This document shows positions 16,093 to 25,400 of a stretch of 64,000 bases of DNA, piece by piece. The notes below the pieces were generated by a model. It was not told where the DNA came from. It did not search any database and worked only from the letters and a program-made list of their open reading frames with translations. Origin of the DNA: JAFMDF01 sp965277445 (lineage in GTDB: Bacteria; Bacteroidota; Bacteroidia; Chitinophagales; Saprospiraceae); the NCBI GenBank assembly GCA_965277445.1, contig CBDICY010000013.1, positions 3,410,001-3,474,000 of the forward strand, given 5' to 3'. Position 1 is the stretch's first letter. Each line of letters begins with the position of its first letter. A program made the position numbers and the translations under genes.

Positions 16093-18005
16093 CTGTAAAA
16101 TGCATGCGTCTATGTGAGAGTCGACGCTGCACGTTGCTATTATTATTCATTTTAATTTTAGCAAACAACTCCATCTACGCGGAGGGGACAAAGGAGCTTG
16201 CTCCAAATGAATCCGATAGGGTTTATTTGTACCTCAACGGTGAACTCTATAATAGTTTCGGAAGATATGATGGAAATGCCGACCAGAGACTTTTTTTCCA
16301 CATTGCTGATCCAGACCAAGAACAAGTATTCTTGGGTTTTAGTCAATCCGTATCAAGCGGGCATTTTCCCTGTTCGGGGGCAAATAACATTTCGTTTTTT
16401 CGGATCAAATCTCCAAATGGAGATGTGGTCTACCCCACTCTGGGAAACCCAAACGGGCAGATATTAAATGGCACTACTGCCAATATTGCCAATAGAGCCG
16501 AAGCAATAGCAGGTCCAAGTCCAATTGCAGGCACTAACGGGTATGATCCCTTCGTTTTTGATCCATCAGGCCTTCCCGCAGGAGATTATTACGTTGAATT
16601 TAGTGCTTTTTCAGGTACACCTTCCCCAAGAATTATTACGGCTATAGAAAATTGGGATATTACCGTTGCATCTAAAGATCCTACACCTCAACCTAAACCT
16701 GGGCGAGTATTTGCTACCAACTGGGCCTTTTATGCGCCATCCATAGATTGTGATCCAAATACAACTTATGGTTGGTTTGATCGATCATTTAATGGTCGTT
16801 GTTATGTGTTATCGCAAGAAGGTTTTGTCAATTTGATCGACTTTCAAGGTTCAGGCTTCCAACCCGCAGCTTTTAATTTATATTTCAATGAGAATGGCGC
16901 TAGCAATACTGATACATTAGCAGAAGATAGAAAATCAGCAGTAGGGCTGGGTGAGGCACTAGCTTTACATAAACTATTTCTAAACGACCCAGATTTATTG
17001 GTTTACCCTTCAGGAGAATACGGCATACTAAATGAAGTACCAGAGTTACATGTTTGCCAAGAAGAAGGAGATGCTTGTATTTTAATTGAACCAACTAAGC
17101 CGGGGCAAATTGAAATATTAGTTGATTTAGATACGAGTAGCGGTGCCTTTATATATGATCCAAATACTAGAGACGTTTTAATTGTCTTTGATATTGAACC
17201 AACGTTAAATGAGGCAGCTCCATATCGTCGTTGTGTTCCTTGGGATGGAAAAGATGGATTCGGTACTCCAGTATCAGCTAATAATGATTTGAATATTCAA
17301 GTAACTTATCAGCAAGGAATCTATCATATACCATTTTATGATGTTGAATTTTTAATAAATGGTATCCAAACAACCAATATTAGGCCATTGCCTCCTTCTG
17401 GTAGTCTAGAAAATAAACTTTATTACGACGATTCTAATATCCCATTCTTACCAGGTAATAATAATAATAAAATTGAATTAAATGGTTGTAATGCTCCTTG
17501 TCATGCTTGGACAAATAAGGATTTTGGCAATAAAAACACGATTAATACTTGGTTTTTTGCAGATGAAGCAACTCAATTAAAGAATGAAATACCTAATTGC
17601 TTAATTGAAGCACAAACAGATGAGGTTTCCACTCCATTTGAAACACCTGTGTCCATTGAAGTATTAGCAAATGATCTGGGTAATATATTAGATACGTCTT
17701 CTGTTGCCATCACCAATCCATCGCCTAATAATGGAACAATTACTATTGGAGATAATGGAGCGATAAATTATTTACCAGCAGATGGATTTATGGGATTAGA
17801 TTCCTTTGAATATGCCATTTGTTATGATATTCTTCCAATTAATTCGCTGTGTGATATTGCTAAGGTCTATGTTAACGTTGGTTCATCAATAGAAACCAAT
17901 TGTACGGATGGTATAGACAATGATGGAGATGGAATGACCGATTGTAATGATCCAGATTGTCACCCTACTGCAGTTCCTTTAATTATTCGTAAAGGGGATG
18001 ATTAG
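16083..18005 (+). CDS. Secreted protein of unknown function with tandem-95-type Ig-like domain
   Basis: A 640-aa exported protein. A signal peptide is seen as a basic stretch (RLCESRR) followed by the hydrophobic LLLLFILILANNSIYA, cleaved near residue 33. The start at 16083 is favoured, but a second in-frame ATG at 16104 also precedes the signal. The body is beta-rich with many cysteines. At about 520-600 lies a bacterial Ig-like segment (VSTPFETPVSIEVLANDLGN) of the 'tandem-95/cadherin-like' type. Near the end is CTDGIDNDGDGMTDCNDPDC, a calcium-binding-like motif that I associate with Bacteroidota surface proteins. It stops 14 residues later with no T9SS sorting domain, although such proteins normally continue. 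That suggests truncation or another way of attachment. A long leader with a sigma-54-like site precedes it. Confidence 0.7.
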   Translation: MTLTVKCMRLCESRRCTLLLLFILILANNSIYAEGTKELAPNESDRVYLYLNGELYNSFGRYDGNADQRLFFHIADPDQEQVFLGFSQSVSSGHFPCSGANNISFFRIKSPNGDVVYPTLGNPNGQILNGTTANIANRAEAIAGPSPIAGTNGYDPFVFDPSGLPAGDYYVEFSAFSGTPSPRIITAIENWDITVASKDPTPQPKPGRVFATNWAFYAPSIDCDPNTTYGWFDRSFNGRCYVLSQEGFVNLIDFQGSGFQPAAFNLYFNENGASNTDTLAEDRKSAVGLGEALALHKLFLNDPDLLVYPSGEYGILNEVPELHVCQEEGDACILIEPTKPGQIEILVDLDTSSGAFIYDPNTRDVLIVFDIEPTLNEAAPYRRCVPWDGKDGFGTPVSANNDLNIQVTYQQGIYHIPFYDVEFLINGIQTTNIRPLPPSGSLENKLYYDDSNIPFLPGNNNNKIELNGCNAPCHAWTNKDFGNKNTINTWFFADEATQLKNEIPNCLIEAQTDEVSTPFETPVSIEVLANDLGNILDTSSVAITNPSPNNGTITIGDNGAINYLPADGFMGLDSFEYAICYDILPINSLCDIAKVYVNVGSSIETNCTDGIDNDGDGMTDCNDPDCHPTAVPLIIRKGDD

Positions 18006-18104
18006 TTAATAAATAAATTTCAACTTCAGTTTCAAACAACCTTCAGCGGGAAATCGAAGATTATAAGCATTAAACCCGATACCAAGCGCCTTTCTTAACT
18101 AAAA

Positions 18105-18143
18105 AAAGCCCTTATTTTTCAAGCGATGAAAAATAAGGGCTTT
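18105..18143. terminator. Bidirectional terminator between the secreted-protein gene and rplI
   Basis: A perfect 16-bp stem (AAAGCCCTTATTTTTC 18105-18120, GAAAAATAAGGGCTTT 18128-18143) with a 7-nt loop, A-rich on one side and T-rich on the other. It lies between two convergent genes and can serve both. Confidence 0.9.
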
Positions 18144-18181
18144 ATATTTAAGCTATTGAAGCTTGTTTGTAAAATAAATGT

Positions 18182-18628
18182 TTATTCAGCAACTACCACA
18201 AACTTAATAACTGTATTGATATCAGGGTGTAAATTAGCTTTAGCTGTATATTCCCCTAATTCTTTTACTTCTTCTGTAACCTCAATCAATCTTCTTTCTA
18301 CTTCTACTCCTACTTGGTCATTTAAAGCAGCCGCTAATTGAACATTCGTTACGCTACCAAAGATCTTACCACTTGTACCAGCTTTTGCGCCAATCTTAAG
18401 GGTAGCAGCTTGAATTTTGTCAGAGATTACTTTATACTCATCGTATCTAGCAGCTCTATCTGCTTCCTCTCTAGCTTTGATCTCATCAATTTTGGCACGG
18501 TTCTTAGCATTTGCTACCATCGCCAATTTTTGTGGAATTAAGTAGTTACGACCGTATCCTGCTTTTACAGTAACGATGTCTAACTTTCCTCCAACTTTAT
18601 CTATATCTTTTAATAATATAATTTCCAT
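18182..18628 (-). CDS. rplI: 50S ribosomal protein L9
   Basis: Large-subunit protein near the L1 stalk. The 148-aa length is normal. The start MEIILLKDIDKVGGKLDIVTVKAGYGRNYLIPQKLA is the L9 signature (only part needed: GYGRNYLIPQKLA). A long helical linker (RAKIDEIKAREEADRAARYDEY) joins it to the C-terminal domain, with GSVTNVQLAAAL. It is last in the rpsF-rpsR-rplI transcript and ends at a shared terminator. Between it and rpsR is a 95-nt spacer of 7-nt-phased repeats. Confidence 0.97.
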   Translation of the reverse strand: MEIILLKDIDKVGGKLDIVTVKAGYGRNYLIPQKLAMVANAKNRAKIDEIKAREEADRAARYDEYKVISDKIQAATLKIGAKAGTSGKIFGSVTNVQLAAALNDQVGVEVERRLIEVTEEVKELGEYTAKANLHPDINTVIKFVVVAE

Positions 18629-18634
18629 TGTTTA

Positions 18635-18714
18635 ATAATTAGTGATTAGTGATTGGTGATTAGTAACTGGTAGTAAACAATGCGAAAACAAATCACAAAT
18701 CACCAGTCACTAAA
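18635..18714. repeat. 7-nt-phased palindrome between rpsR and rplI
   Basis: Left units ATAATTA, GTGATTA, GTGATTG, GTGATTA, GTAACTG run from 18635 to 18669. Right units CAAATCA, CAAATCA, CCAGTCA run from 18689 to 18709. The right side is complementary to the left, giving a possible hairpin that fills the whole intercistronic gap of a ribosomal-protein operon. Confidence 0.7.
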
Positions 18715-18723
18715 AATACCTTA

Positions 18724-18990
18724 CTATTTAAGCAAATCTGTTACATACGGCAATAAAGCTAAATGTCTTGCACGCTTAATTGCTGTAGATACTCGTCTTT
18801 GATATTTCAAAGAGTTTCCTGTAATTCTACGAGGTAAAATCTTACCTTGCTCATTCACAAATTGCTCTAAAAATGCGGTATCCTTATAATCAATATGCTT
18901 GATACCAAACTTTCTAAATCGGCAATATTTATTTCTCTTTGAACCGATTTTAGGATTACTTAAAAACTTTATATCGTCTCTAGAAGCCAT
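18724..18990 (-). CDS. rpsR: 30S ribosomal protein S18
   Basis: Small-subunit protein that pairs with S6 on the 30S platform. 88 aa, with the conserved KYCRFRKFGIKHIDYKD (zinc-ribbon remnant reduced to one Cys), the FVNEQGKILPRRITG loop and the RRVSTAIKRARHLALLPY C-terminal helix. It lies 26 nt after rpsF and before rplI. There is no ssb or priB gene in the cluster. Confidence 0.97.
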   Translation of the reverse strand: MASRDDIKFLSNPKIGSKRNKYCRFRKFGIKHIDYKDTAFLEQFVNEQGKILPRRITGNSLKYQRRVSTAIKRARHLALLPYVTDLLK

Positions 18991-19016
18991 TTCTACTATT
19001 TTTTTGGATGAATGAA

Positions 19017-19475
19017 TTATCCTGCGTTATTCTCAGCAGGTTTAGCTTGTGGTTTAGCACCTCCTTTATTTGGTCGACGCTTATTATTTCGGCGCTTGTC
19101 TCTTCCTCTGTCCTCTTCTACAGGTTTCTTCTTTCTGACAATTGTTCCGATTTTACCAGCACGCTTATCGTCGTTATATTTTACCCCATACTTGTCTAAT
19201 TTAACAGACAAAAATCGCAAAATACGCTCGTCTCTACGCATTGCTAATTCTAATTCATCAATGATAGCACCATTCGCTACTTCAAACTCTACACAAGAAT
19301 AAATTCCTGTATTTCTGTTTCTAATAGGATAAGCTAATTGACGCAATCCAATTTCATTATTGTGTACAATTTTACCAGCTCCTGAGATCTGATCAACGTA
19401 CTTCTTTGCTGTCGACTTTATTTCATCGTTCGACAGCGTTGGATCTACGATGAAAGTAACTTCATAATTTCTCAT
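19017..19475 (-). CDS. rpsF: 30S ribosomal protein S6 with basic C-terminal tail
   Basis: S6 binds 16S rRNA together with S18. The ferredoxin-like core covers residues 1-100: MRNYEVTFIVDPTLS, the GLRQLAYPIRNRNTG segment and RFLSVKLDKYG. A lysine/arginine/asparagine-rich tail of about 50 residues (RGRDKRRNNKRRPNKGG) makes it 152 aa against roughly 100-135 in many bacteria; long tails are also known in other bacteria. It heads rpsF-rpsR-rplI. A very good Bacteroidota promoter lies 60-90 nt upstream. Confidence 0.96.
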   Translation of the reverse strand: MRNYEVTFIVDPTLSNDEIKSTAKKYVDQISGAGKIVHNNEIGLRQLAYPIRNRNTGIYSCVEFEVANGAIIDELELAMRRDERILRFLSVKLDKYGVKYNDDKRAGKIGTIVRKKKPVEEDRGRDKRRNNKRRPNKGGAKPQAKPAENNAG

Positions 19476-19534
19476 TAAATAGAAGTTTATTATTGATTAA
19501 AATGTGAAAAAATTCGCTTTTCTCAAAGCGGCTG

Positions 19535-19566
19535 CAAAAGTACGAAGTTTTTTGGTTTATTACAAA
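19535..19566 (-). promoter_or_regulatory. Promoter of rpsF-rpsR-rplI
   Basis: On the minus strand TTTG (complement of 19563-19566) is followed after exactly 20 nt by TACTTTTG (complement of 19535-19542). This matches the Bacteroidota sigma consensus TTTG-N19-21-TAnnTTTG. It is the best promoter in the window, with a leader of about 50-60 nt. Confidence 0.85.
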
Positions 19567-19606
19567 CAATATTATTAATCTTAAATCTTAATAAAAAGGT
19601 AAGTAA

Positions 19607-20488
19607 TTATTGAGGCCTTGTCTGCTCTAATAAGTTATTCAACAAAGGAATACCCGATTCTAAACGCTCTGCTTTCTGAAAATATTTATAGGCTTTTTGG
19701 ACATCATTAATTTCCAAAAAGTAAACTCCTAAATTTCGCCACGCATAGGCATTTCTTTCATTCAATACTAATGATTTTTCTACATCTTTTAACCCCTCTT
19801 CGAGTAACCCAATTTTAATCCTAGCTAGTCCTCGATTATTATAGGCAAATGCAAAATTAGGATTTCCTTCAATAGCTTTGTCAAAATAAGGAATAGAGGT
19901 TTCATATGCTTCTTTCAAAATATAATCGTATCCTCTATTGTTCAACATAATGGGCGTCTCTACAAGTCCATTCAAGTTTGATCTAATTTTAATAAGTCGA
20001 ATTAATGATTCACCATCATTGTAAATTGTTGAACCATTACTTAAATGTATAGGCACTTTATCAGGATATAAATTGATATAAAAATCAAAAATAGCGGATA
20101 GCATAATCGCGAAACTTAATGTTTTTAAAATCCCATGTAAATCGTACGCTACTGCTACATAAAAAGCACTTAAACCTATTACTAAAGAGATCAGTGGACC
20201 ACCCAAAATAATAATTAATAATTTAAAAAAACTCAAATGGTTATTACTATGACTGCATAAACCTATTTTCCATAAAAAAGGGATGTATTTAAAGAAAATA
20301 CTTAATCTTCCAATATTTAGAGAAAATGTTTGATTTGATTCACCATAAGAACCAATGTAGACATCAACGTTTTCTCTTGTAAATAAAAGTGCAGGAATAG
20401 CATGTCCTAATTCGTGAATAATAACCGTAAATGGTCTTACCAAAAATAATAATAAAAGTATTACAATAACCACTACAAATCCTATCAT
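19607..20488 (-). CDS. M50-like membrane metalloprotease fused to TPR repeats
   Basis: A 293-aa protein in two parts. Residues 1-150 are membrane-embedded: a first helix from residue 2 to 22 runs into HELGH (residues 26-30), the zinc-binding motif of M50 proteases. Further helices follow near 85-110 and 120-140, with FYINLYPDKVP standing where M50 enzymes have their NPDG-type third ligand. Residues 170-290 are soluble TPR repeats (SIPYFDKAIEGNPNFAFAYNNRG, EKSLVLNERNAYAWRNLG, QKAYKYFQKAERL). No PDZ domain is seen. M50 enzymes cut other proteins within the membrane; TPRs usually bind partners. It begins 12 nt after the acyl-CoA ligase stop, so the two genes are probably cotranscribed. The zinc motif is clear; activity and substrate are unproven. 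Confidence 0.7.
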   Translation of the reverse strand: MIGFVVVIVILLLLFLVRPFTVIIHELGHAIPALLFTRENVDVYIGSYGESNQTFSLNIGRLSIFFKYIPFLWKIGLCSHSNNHLSFFKLLIIILGGPLISLVIGLSAFYVAVAYDLHGILKTLSFAIMLSAIFDFYINLYPDKVPIHLSNGSTIYNDGESLIRLIKIRSNLNGLVETPIMLNNRGYDYILKEAYETSIPYFDKAIEGNPNFAFAYNNRGLARIKIGLLEEGLKDVEKSLVLNERNAYAWRNLGVYFLEINDVQKAYKYFQKAERLESGIPLLNNLLEQTRPQ

Positions 20489-20500
20489 TTGGTTTATTGT

Positions 20501-22198
20501 TTATGCTGTTTCAACATTAGCAGCATCTTCTAATCCTAATTCCTGAATACTAACAGCCCGCATCTCTACTTTCCGAATTTTACCAGTAACCGTCATGGGA
20601 AATTCATCTGTAAACTTCACATATCGAGGTACTTTATAATGCGCTATTTGACCTTTACAAAAATCTTTTATTTCATCATCAGTACAAGCTACCCCTTCTT
20701 TCAATTTGACCCAAGCCATAATTTCTTCTCCAAATCGTTTGTCAGGCACCCCAATTACTTGCACGTCACTTACTTTTGGATGTTGGTATAAAAACTCCTC
20801 GATTTCTCTTGGATAGACATTCTCCCCTCCTCGAATCACCATATCTTTAATCCGTCCAACAATATTCAAATATCCTTCTTCATCCATTACCGCCAAATCT
20901 CCCGTATGCATCCATCGAGCCGCATCTATCACCGCTTTTGTTTTTTCCTCATCTTCCCAATACCCTAGCATCACACAATACCCTCTAGTGCAGAGTTCTC
21001 CTTTCTCCCCTCTTGGTACAACTTGTCCTGTTTCTGGATTAATCACTTTAATTTCAGTATGCGGCAATACTCGTCCAACAGTACTAACCCTTTTATCCAA
21101 AGGCGCATCGTGTCTAGTTTGTGTACTAACAGGACTCGTTTCAGTCATACCATAGGCAATTTCGACTTCCTTCATATTCATCATCGTATTCACCTTTTTC
21201 ATTACCTCAACTGGACAAGGCGATCCAGCCATAATACCTGTTCGCAATGAACTTAAATCATATTTCGCAAAGTTGGGATGTTCTAACTCTGCAATAAACA
21301 TGGTTGGCACCCCATAAAGCGCCGTTGCCTTTTCTTCTTCTACCGTTCTTAGAACTGCTTCTGGTTCAAATCCCTCTCCCGCATAAATAATAGTTGCTCC
21401 TTGTGCCACACAACCTAAGTTCCCCATCACCATCCCAAAACAATGATACAAAGGTACTGGAATCACCAATCTGTCTTTATCTGTAAACCGCATAATTTCG
21501 GTTACTAAATAGCCATTATTTAAGATATTATGATGGCTCAAGGTCGCTCCTTTAGGATAACCAGTTGTTCCACTTGTATATTGAATATTAATCGGTTCAT
21601 CAGCAGAAAGTGTTTGCTGAATCGCAGCCAATTCTGCATTGCTAACAGCTTCTTTTTTACTCAGTAAATCTTCCCAACTATACATCCCAAGAGAAGCCGA
21701 ACTATGTAGTCGAACGACTGTTTTTAAAGCAGGTAATTTTGCAGATACTAAAGCGCCAGGTTTACAATCCTTCAATTCAGGCGCTAACTCATATAGCATT
21801 TCTGTATAGGCAGAAGTCTTAAATTGAGTAGCGGTGATAATACAAACACAACCCGATTGGTTTAAGGCATATTCCAATTCATGTACTCTATAACTCGGAT
21901 TAATATTCACTTGAATCGCTCCAATTTTACTAGTCGCAAATTGTACAATCGTCCACTCCGCACAATTAGGTGCCCACACGCCGACTCTATCCCTTTTCTT
22001 TATACCTATGGCAATCAATGCTCTTGCACAATCATTTATCTTTTCCTGAAATTGTCGATAAGTATATCGGATATTTTGATGTTTCACGATTAACGCTTCA
22101 TTATCGGGATATTTAGCCACCGTTTGGTCAAGCATATCTCCAATAGTAATGCCTAGTAATGGTTTATCACTAATACCACAAGTATAACTCAGATTCAT
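20501..22198 (-). CDS. AMP-binding acyl-CoA synthetase
   Basis: ANL-superfamily ligase that activates a carboxylic acid to acyl-AMP and then acyl-CoA in the cytoplasm. 565 aa, full length. The P-loop-like YTSGTTGYPKGATLSH lies near residues 208-223. GMTETSPVS follows at about 358, the hinge HTGDLAVMDEEGYL near 432, then GRIKDMVIRGGENVYPREIEE. The C-terminal lysine is in MTVTGKIRKVEM. The overall pattern resembles medium/long-chain fatty-acyl-CoA ligases, but the substrate cannot be read from sequence. It is first in a two-gene set with the M50/TPR protein. The upstream spacer to the divergent tricorn-like gene contains a 7-nt-phased palindrome. Confidence 0.9.
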   Translation of the reverse strand: MNLSYTCGISDKPLLGITIGDMLDQTVAKYPDNEALIVKHQNIRYTYRQFQEKINDCARALIAIGIKKRDRVGVWAPNCAEWTIVQFATSKIGAIQVNINPSYRVHELEYALNQSGCVCIITATQFKTSAYTEMLYELAPELKDCKPGALVSAKLPALKTVVRLHSSASLGMYSWEDLLSKKEAVSNAELAAIQQTLSADEPINIQYTSGTTGYPKGATLSHHNILNNGYLVTEIMRFTDKDRLVIPVPLYHCFGMVMGNLGCVAQGATIIYAGEGFEPEAVLRTVEEEKATALYGVPTMFIAELEHPNFAKYDLSSLRTGIMAGSPCPVEVMKKVNTMMNMKEVEIAYGMTETSPVSTQTRHDAPLDKRVSTVGRVLPHTEIKVINPETGQVVPRGEKGELCTRGYCVMLGYWEDEEKTKAVIDAARWMHTGDLAVMDEEGYLNIVGRIKDMVIRGGENVYPREIEEFLYQHPKVSDVQVIGVPDKRFGEEIMAWVKLKEGVACTDDEIKDFCKGQIAHYKVPRYVKFTDEFPMTVTGKIRKVEMRAVSIQELGLEDAANVETA

Positions 22199-22317
22199 AT
22201 TTCGATTTTTTTGTATAAAAGATGGTGGAATTTATAGATAATTCAATAGATTCGCCTAAAATTAAGCTTAATATTGCTAAAAAAAGAACAAATTGAGTTT
22301 ATAGGAAAATGATATTG

Positions 22318-22395
22318 GGTATCAGGTCTCAGGTACTAGGTATCAGGCGTAACGAGAAAGCGCCTAACCTGAAACCCAGTACCTGATACCTAAAA
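22318..22395. repeat. 7-nt-phased palindrome upstream of acyl-CoA ligase and tricorn genes
   Basis: Left units GGTATCA, GGTCTCA, GGTACTA, GGTATCA occupy 22318-22345. Right units CGCCTAA, CCTGAAA, CCCAGTA, CCTGATA, CCTAAAA occupy 22361-22395. The sides are complementary in register, with a loop of about 12 nt. It lies between two divergent genes. Confidence 0.75.
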
Positions 22396-22448
22396 TCTAA
22401 TATATCCACCTAATTTTAAATTTACTAACTAACCAATTTCCACCCATC

Positions 22449-25400
22449 ATGAAAAGACTGTTATTTTCTACTGCTGCCTTATTATTTTCTATGGCAGCAT
22501 TTGCACAAATTAATGCAAAATTATTTCGCTATTTAGATGTTTCCGATACACAAGTATGTTTTGTTTACGGAGGCGATATATGGATAGCCGACAAAAATGG
22601 AGGAACGGCCATCCAATTAACCCATTCTCAAGGAGAAGAATCCTATCCTAAATTTTCTCCTGATGGTCAATCTATTGCCTACACCGCAGAATATCGAGGT
22701 AATTTAGATGTTTATGTAATGCCTGTAAAGGGAGGGCTTCCAACCAGAGTGACCTACCAGTCGCATGCAGATCGAATGATTGATTGGCATCCAGATGGAG
22801 ATCATTTATTATTTGCTTCTCGTCGAAAAATGGGACAGCGTTCTTCTCGACAATTTTTTAAAGTAGCCAAAGAAGGTGGTTTTCCAGAAAAATTGCCTAT
22901 TCCTTACGGAGAATTGGCTAGTTATAGTCCAGATGGTAATAAATTAGCCTATATCACTAAGATTACAGAAAATTATCCTTTTAAAAGATACAAAGGTGGT
23001 TTGGCCTCCGATGTGCTAATATTTGATTTGACAACCAATACGGCGGAGAATATCACCAATAATGAGACCAACGATGGAAAACCCGCTTGGGCAGGAGATA
23101 AAATTTACTTTTTATCAGACCAAGGAGCCAATTATCGTTTAAATCTTTGGAGTTATGACACGCAGAATAACGCGACTAAACAAATCACCCAATATGCAGA
23201 TTTTGACATTTCATTTATGTCTGCTGGACCAAAGGAATTAGTCTATGAATTAGGTGGACAACTGTATTTAATGGACTTCCAAACAGAAACATCCAAGCCT
23301 ATTAACATCAATGTAATTAGCGATTTAGCGCTGGAAATGGAGCAGCGAAAAGATGTGAGTAGAAACATCAGTAATATGACGGCTTCACCAGAAGGCAAAC
23401 GAATTGTATTCGAAGCAAGAGGTGAATTATTTAATGTCCCAGTCAAAGAAGGATTTAGCATGAATATGACTAATTCGAGTGGTGCTTTTGATAGAAGTCC
23501 AGCTTGGTCGCCTGATGGTAAACAGCTTGCTTTTTGGAGTGATCAATCTGGAGAAAATGAGATTTATTTACAAAAGTCAGATGGTTCAACAGAAGCTAAA
23601 AAACTCACCAATCGAAATGGTGGATATGGGTACACCTTAAATTGGTCGCCAGATAGTAAAACAATTGCCTTTATTGATGAAAAGAATCAAATTACTTTAG
23701 TGGATGCTAAAACTGGTATTCAGACTATTGCCGATAAGATGGACTGGAATGTGAGTCACCCTGGTCGTCGTGGCTATTCCATTGACTGGTCGCCAGATTC
23801 TAAATGGATTACCTATTCTAAAACTAGAGACAATCAAAACGAAGCGGTTATAGTTTATAATGTAACAACAAAAAAAGCAACGCCTGTTACTAGTAGTTTT
23901 TATTCCAACTTCTCCCCTATTTTTAGTGCAAACGGTAAATATTTATACTTCTACAGCGATCAAGAATTTCGTCCACATTATTCCGACATGGGAGATGGCA
24001 CTTGGGTTTATCCCAACTCTACTCGGATTGCTGTATTGAGTTTAACTAAGGACGCCCCTAATTTATTTGCCCCGAAAAATGACACGGTTGCTGAAAAAGA
24101 AGAAGAGAAAGAGGAAAAAGCAACTCCTCCTCCAACCGATGCTAAAAAATCGAAGAAAAAAGGTAAAAAAGAGGATACTGAAACTAAAGCAGAGAAGCCT
24201 AAAAAAGACAAGACGCCCAAGATCAAAATTGATTTCGATCATATAGAAACAAGATTGCGATTGCTTCCGCCCAAAGCAGGAAATTTTGGCGGTCTATTTG
24301 CCTTTAAGGATAAAGTTCTTTTTGTAAGAAGCCCCAATACTGGTTCTGAAAAAAGAGGTCGTACGCTGATGATGTTGGATTTAAAAGAAATGGAAGAAAA
24401 GTCAGTTATGGAAGGTATTGGTAGAACCGCATTAACCGCAGACCGAAAAAGTTTATTGGTCAGTAGTAAAGGTAAATATGGCATTATCAAACCTGCTCCT
24501 GGGCAAAAAATTAAAATGCCAATTCCTACGGATGGGTTGGTGATGAACTTAGTACCCAAAGAGGAGTGGCGACAGATTTTTCACGATGCATGGCGTAGAC
24601 ACAGAGACTTTTTTTACGACCCCAATATGCAAGGAGTGGATTGGAATTTAATGAAAGAACGGTATAGTCCACTCATTGAAGATGCTAGAACTCGTTGGGA
24701 TGTCACAAATATTATTTCCAATTTGGTCGCTGAATTAAGTGCAGGTCACACGTATACTAGAAATGGGGATGTAGAACGAGTAAAGCCCGTAGAAACAGGC
24801 TATTTAGGCATCGATTGGGAATTAACCAATGGCAAATATCGCATCAAGCGTATTGTTCAACCAGCTGCATGGGATACAGAAGTTCGTTCGCCTTTTGATC
24901 AAACAGGCGTTGATGTAAAAATTGGAGATTACATCCATTCCGTTAATGGTATTGCTTTAGAGGCAAACAAAGACCCTTATGCCGCTTTTGAAGGTTTAAA
25001 TGAAAAAACAGTTGCCTTACAAATTAGTCGTACGGGAAATTCAACGGATGCTAAACAACATATTATTGAAACATTAGGACAAGGGGATGAAGTTAGGTTA
25101 CGCTATTTAGAGTGGATTGAGAACAATCGAAAAATGGTGGACAAATTATCAGATGGTCAATTAGGCTATGTCTATATGTCCAATACTTCTGGTAGAGGGC
25201 AATTAGAATTGGTTAAAATGTATTATGGACAATTAGATAAAAAAGGATTCATCATTGACGAGCGTTTTAATGGTGGCGGTCAATTAGCCGATCGTTTTCT
25301 AGAATTATTGACGAAGCCAGTTGTTTACAATCTTCATTGGCGACATGGCAAGGATCATACGCAGCCAGTAAAAACCAATACAGGACCGAAAGGCATGTTA

